From an uncultured Clostridia bacterium (GTDB taxonomy: Bacteria > Bacillota > Clostridia > Oscillospirales > Ruminococcaceae): a DNA stretch of 13,916 nucleotides. Of the stretch, positions 13,615-13,916 are shown in pieces. The DNA is taken from contig CANEHP010000040.1 in assembly GCA_947427325.1 (NCBI GenBank), positions 1 through 13,916 on the forward strand, given 5' to 3'. Position 1 is the first letter of the stretch; every line of letters begins with the position of its first letter. The notes under the pieces were generated by a model, which saw nothing but the letters and a program-made list of their open reading frames with translations, was not told the origin of the DNA and made no database searches. Made by a program: the position numbers and the translations under genes.

Positions 13615-13916
13615 ATGGACATTATCACAAAAGCACCAAGAGGAACATTGGATAAATTGCCCTCGGATATATATAAATGGCACACCGTGGAGAAAATAGC
13701 TGCGCAAATCGCAGAAGCTTACGGCTGCAAGGAAATAAGAACACCCACCTTTGAGCATACCGAGCTTTTTCAGCGAGGTGTGGGAGGTACTACCGATGTT
13801 GTACAAAAGGAAATGTATACCTTTAATGATAAAAAGGGAAGGAGCATTACGTTAAAGCCCGAGGGAACGGCAGGCGCTGTGAGAGCCGCTCTCGAAAACG
13901 GTCTTTTAAATAACGC
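13615..13916 (+). CDS. hisS: Histidyl-tRNA synthetase (N-terminal part, cut by window end)
   Basis: The first 100 codons are visible. The protein opens MDIITKAPRGTLDKLPSDIYKWHTVEK, with the family's PRGTxDxLP start. Class II motif 1 follows around YGCKEIRTPTFEHTELFQRG, then GGTTDVVQKEMYTFNDKKGR and the motif 2 region TLKPEGTAGAVRAALENGLL. These match HisRS closely; HisZ, the regulatory paralogue, is less likely given the intact TTDVVQKEMY and PEGTA blocks. The enzyme charges tRNA-His with histidine. A purine-rich GGAAGGA (13599-13605) lies 9 bp before the ATG. The 165-bp gap upstream has the hairpin above but no recognisable T-box leader and no convincing consensus promoter. The gene runs off the right edge. 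Confidence 0.93.
   Translation, partial: MDIITKAPRGTLDKLPSDIYKWHTVEKIAAQIAEAYGCKEIRTPTFEHTELFQRGVGGTTDVVQKEMYTFNDKKGRSITLKPEGTAGAVRAALENGLLNN

Noticed and set aside
1..13916. CRISPR array, tRNA/rRNA genes, prophage, toxin-antitoxin or defence genes
   Set aside because: I saw no spaced direct repeats, no cloverleaf or rRNA sequence, and no recognisable genes of those classes on either strand.

Overview
The window looks like chromosomal housekeeping DNA from a low-GC Gram-positive bacterium, most likely one of the Clostridia. This rests on the AT-rich sequence, strong GGAGG-type ribosome binding sites, the rpsF-ssb-rpsR operon, a zinc-type S18, DUF624 and DUF4272 proteins, and an mreBCD-mrdA cell-wall cluster next to mgsA. 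I cannot assign a genus. All convincing genes are on the + strand.

Layout. Bases 2-109 are the end of a membrane protein. Next come a SAM-dependent methyltransferase (164-955), proline biosynthesis proC (1192-2022), a DUF4272 protein (2038-3249), a DUF624/YesL-like membrane protein (about 3505-4404) and a DUF1624 acyltransferase-like membrane protein (4438-5190). A 168-bp foldback element with perfect 20-bp inverted ends (956-1123) separates the methyltransferase from proC. A second, unrelated 83-bp foldback (5190-5272) follows the DUF1624 gene. Both look like small non-autonomous mobile elements (MITEs) flanked by TA, and both lie directly against a stop codon.

A near-consensus promoter (TTGACA, 17 bp, extended TATAAT) then drives rpsF (S6), ssb and rpsR (S18), ending in a clear intrinsic terminator. 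After it, a standalone half-length U32-type protein overlaps dut (dUTPase) by 4 bp. The next block has its own promoter: mreB, mreC, mreD and mrdA (PBP2), the core of the elongasome that shapes and extends the lateral wall. A further promoter precedes mgsA (methylglyoxal synthase), and the window ends inside hisS.

I found no CRISPR array, phage, toxin-antitoxin pair, defence island or RNA gene, and no evidence of a wholly new multi-gene system. The most interesting items are the two foldback elements, the U32 half-protein, the MgsA with Asn at two positions normally His and Asp, and the mre-mrdA-mgsA arrangement without minCDE or rodA.
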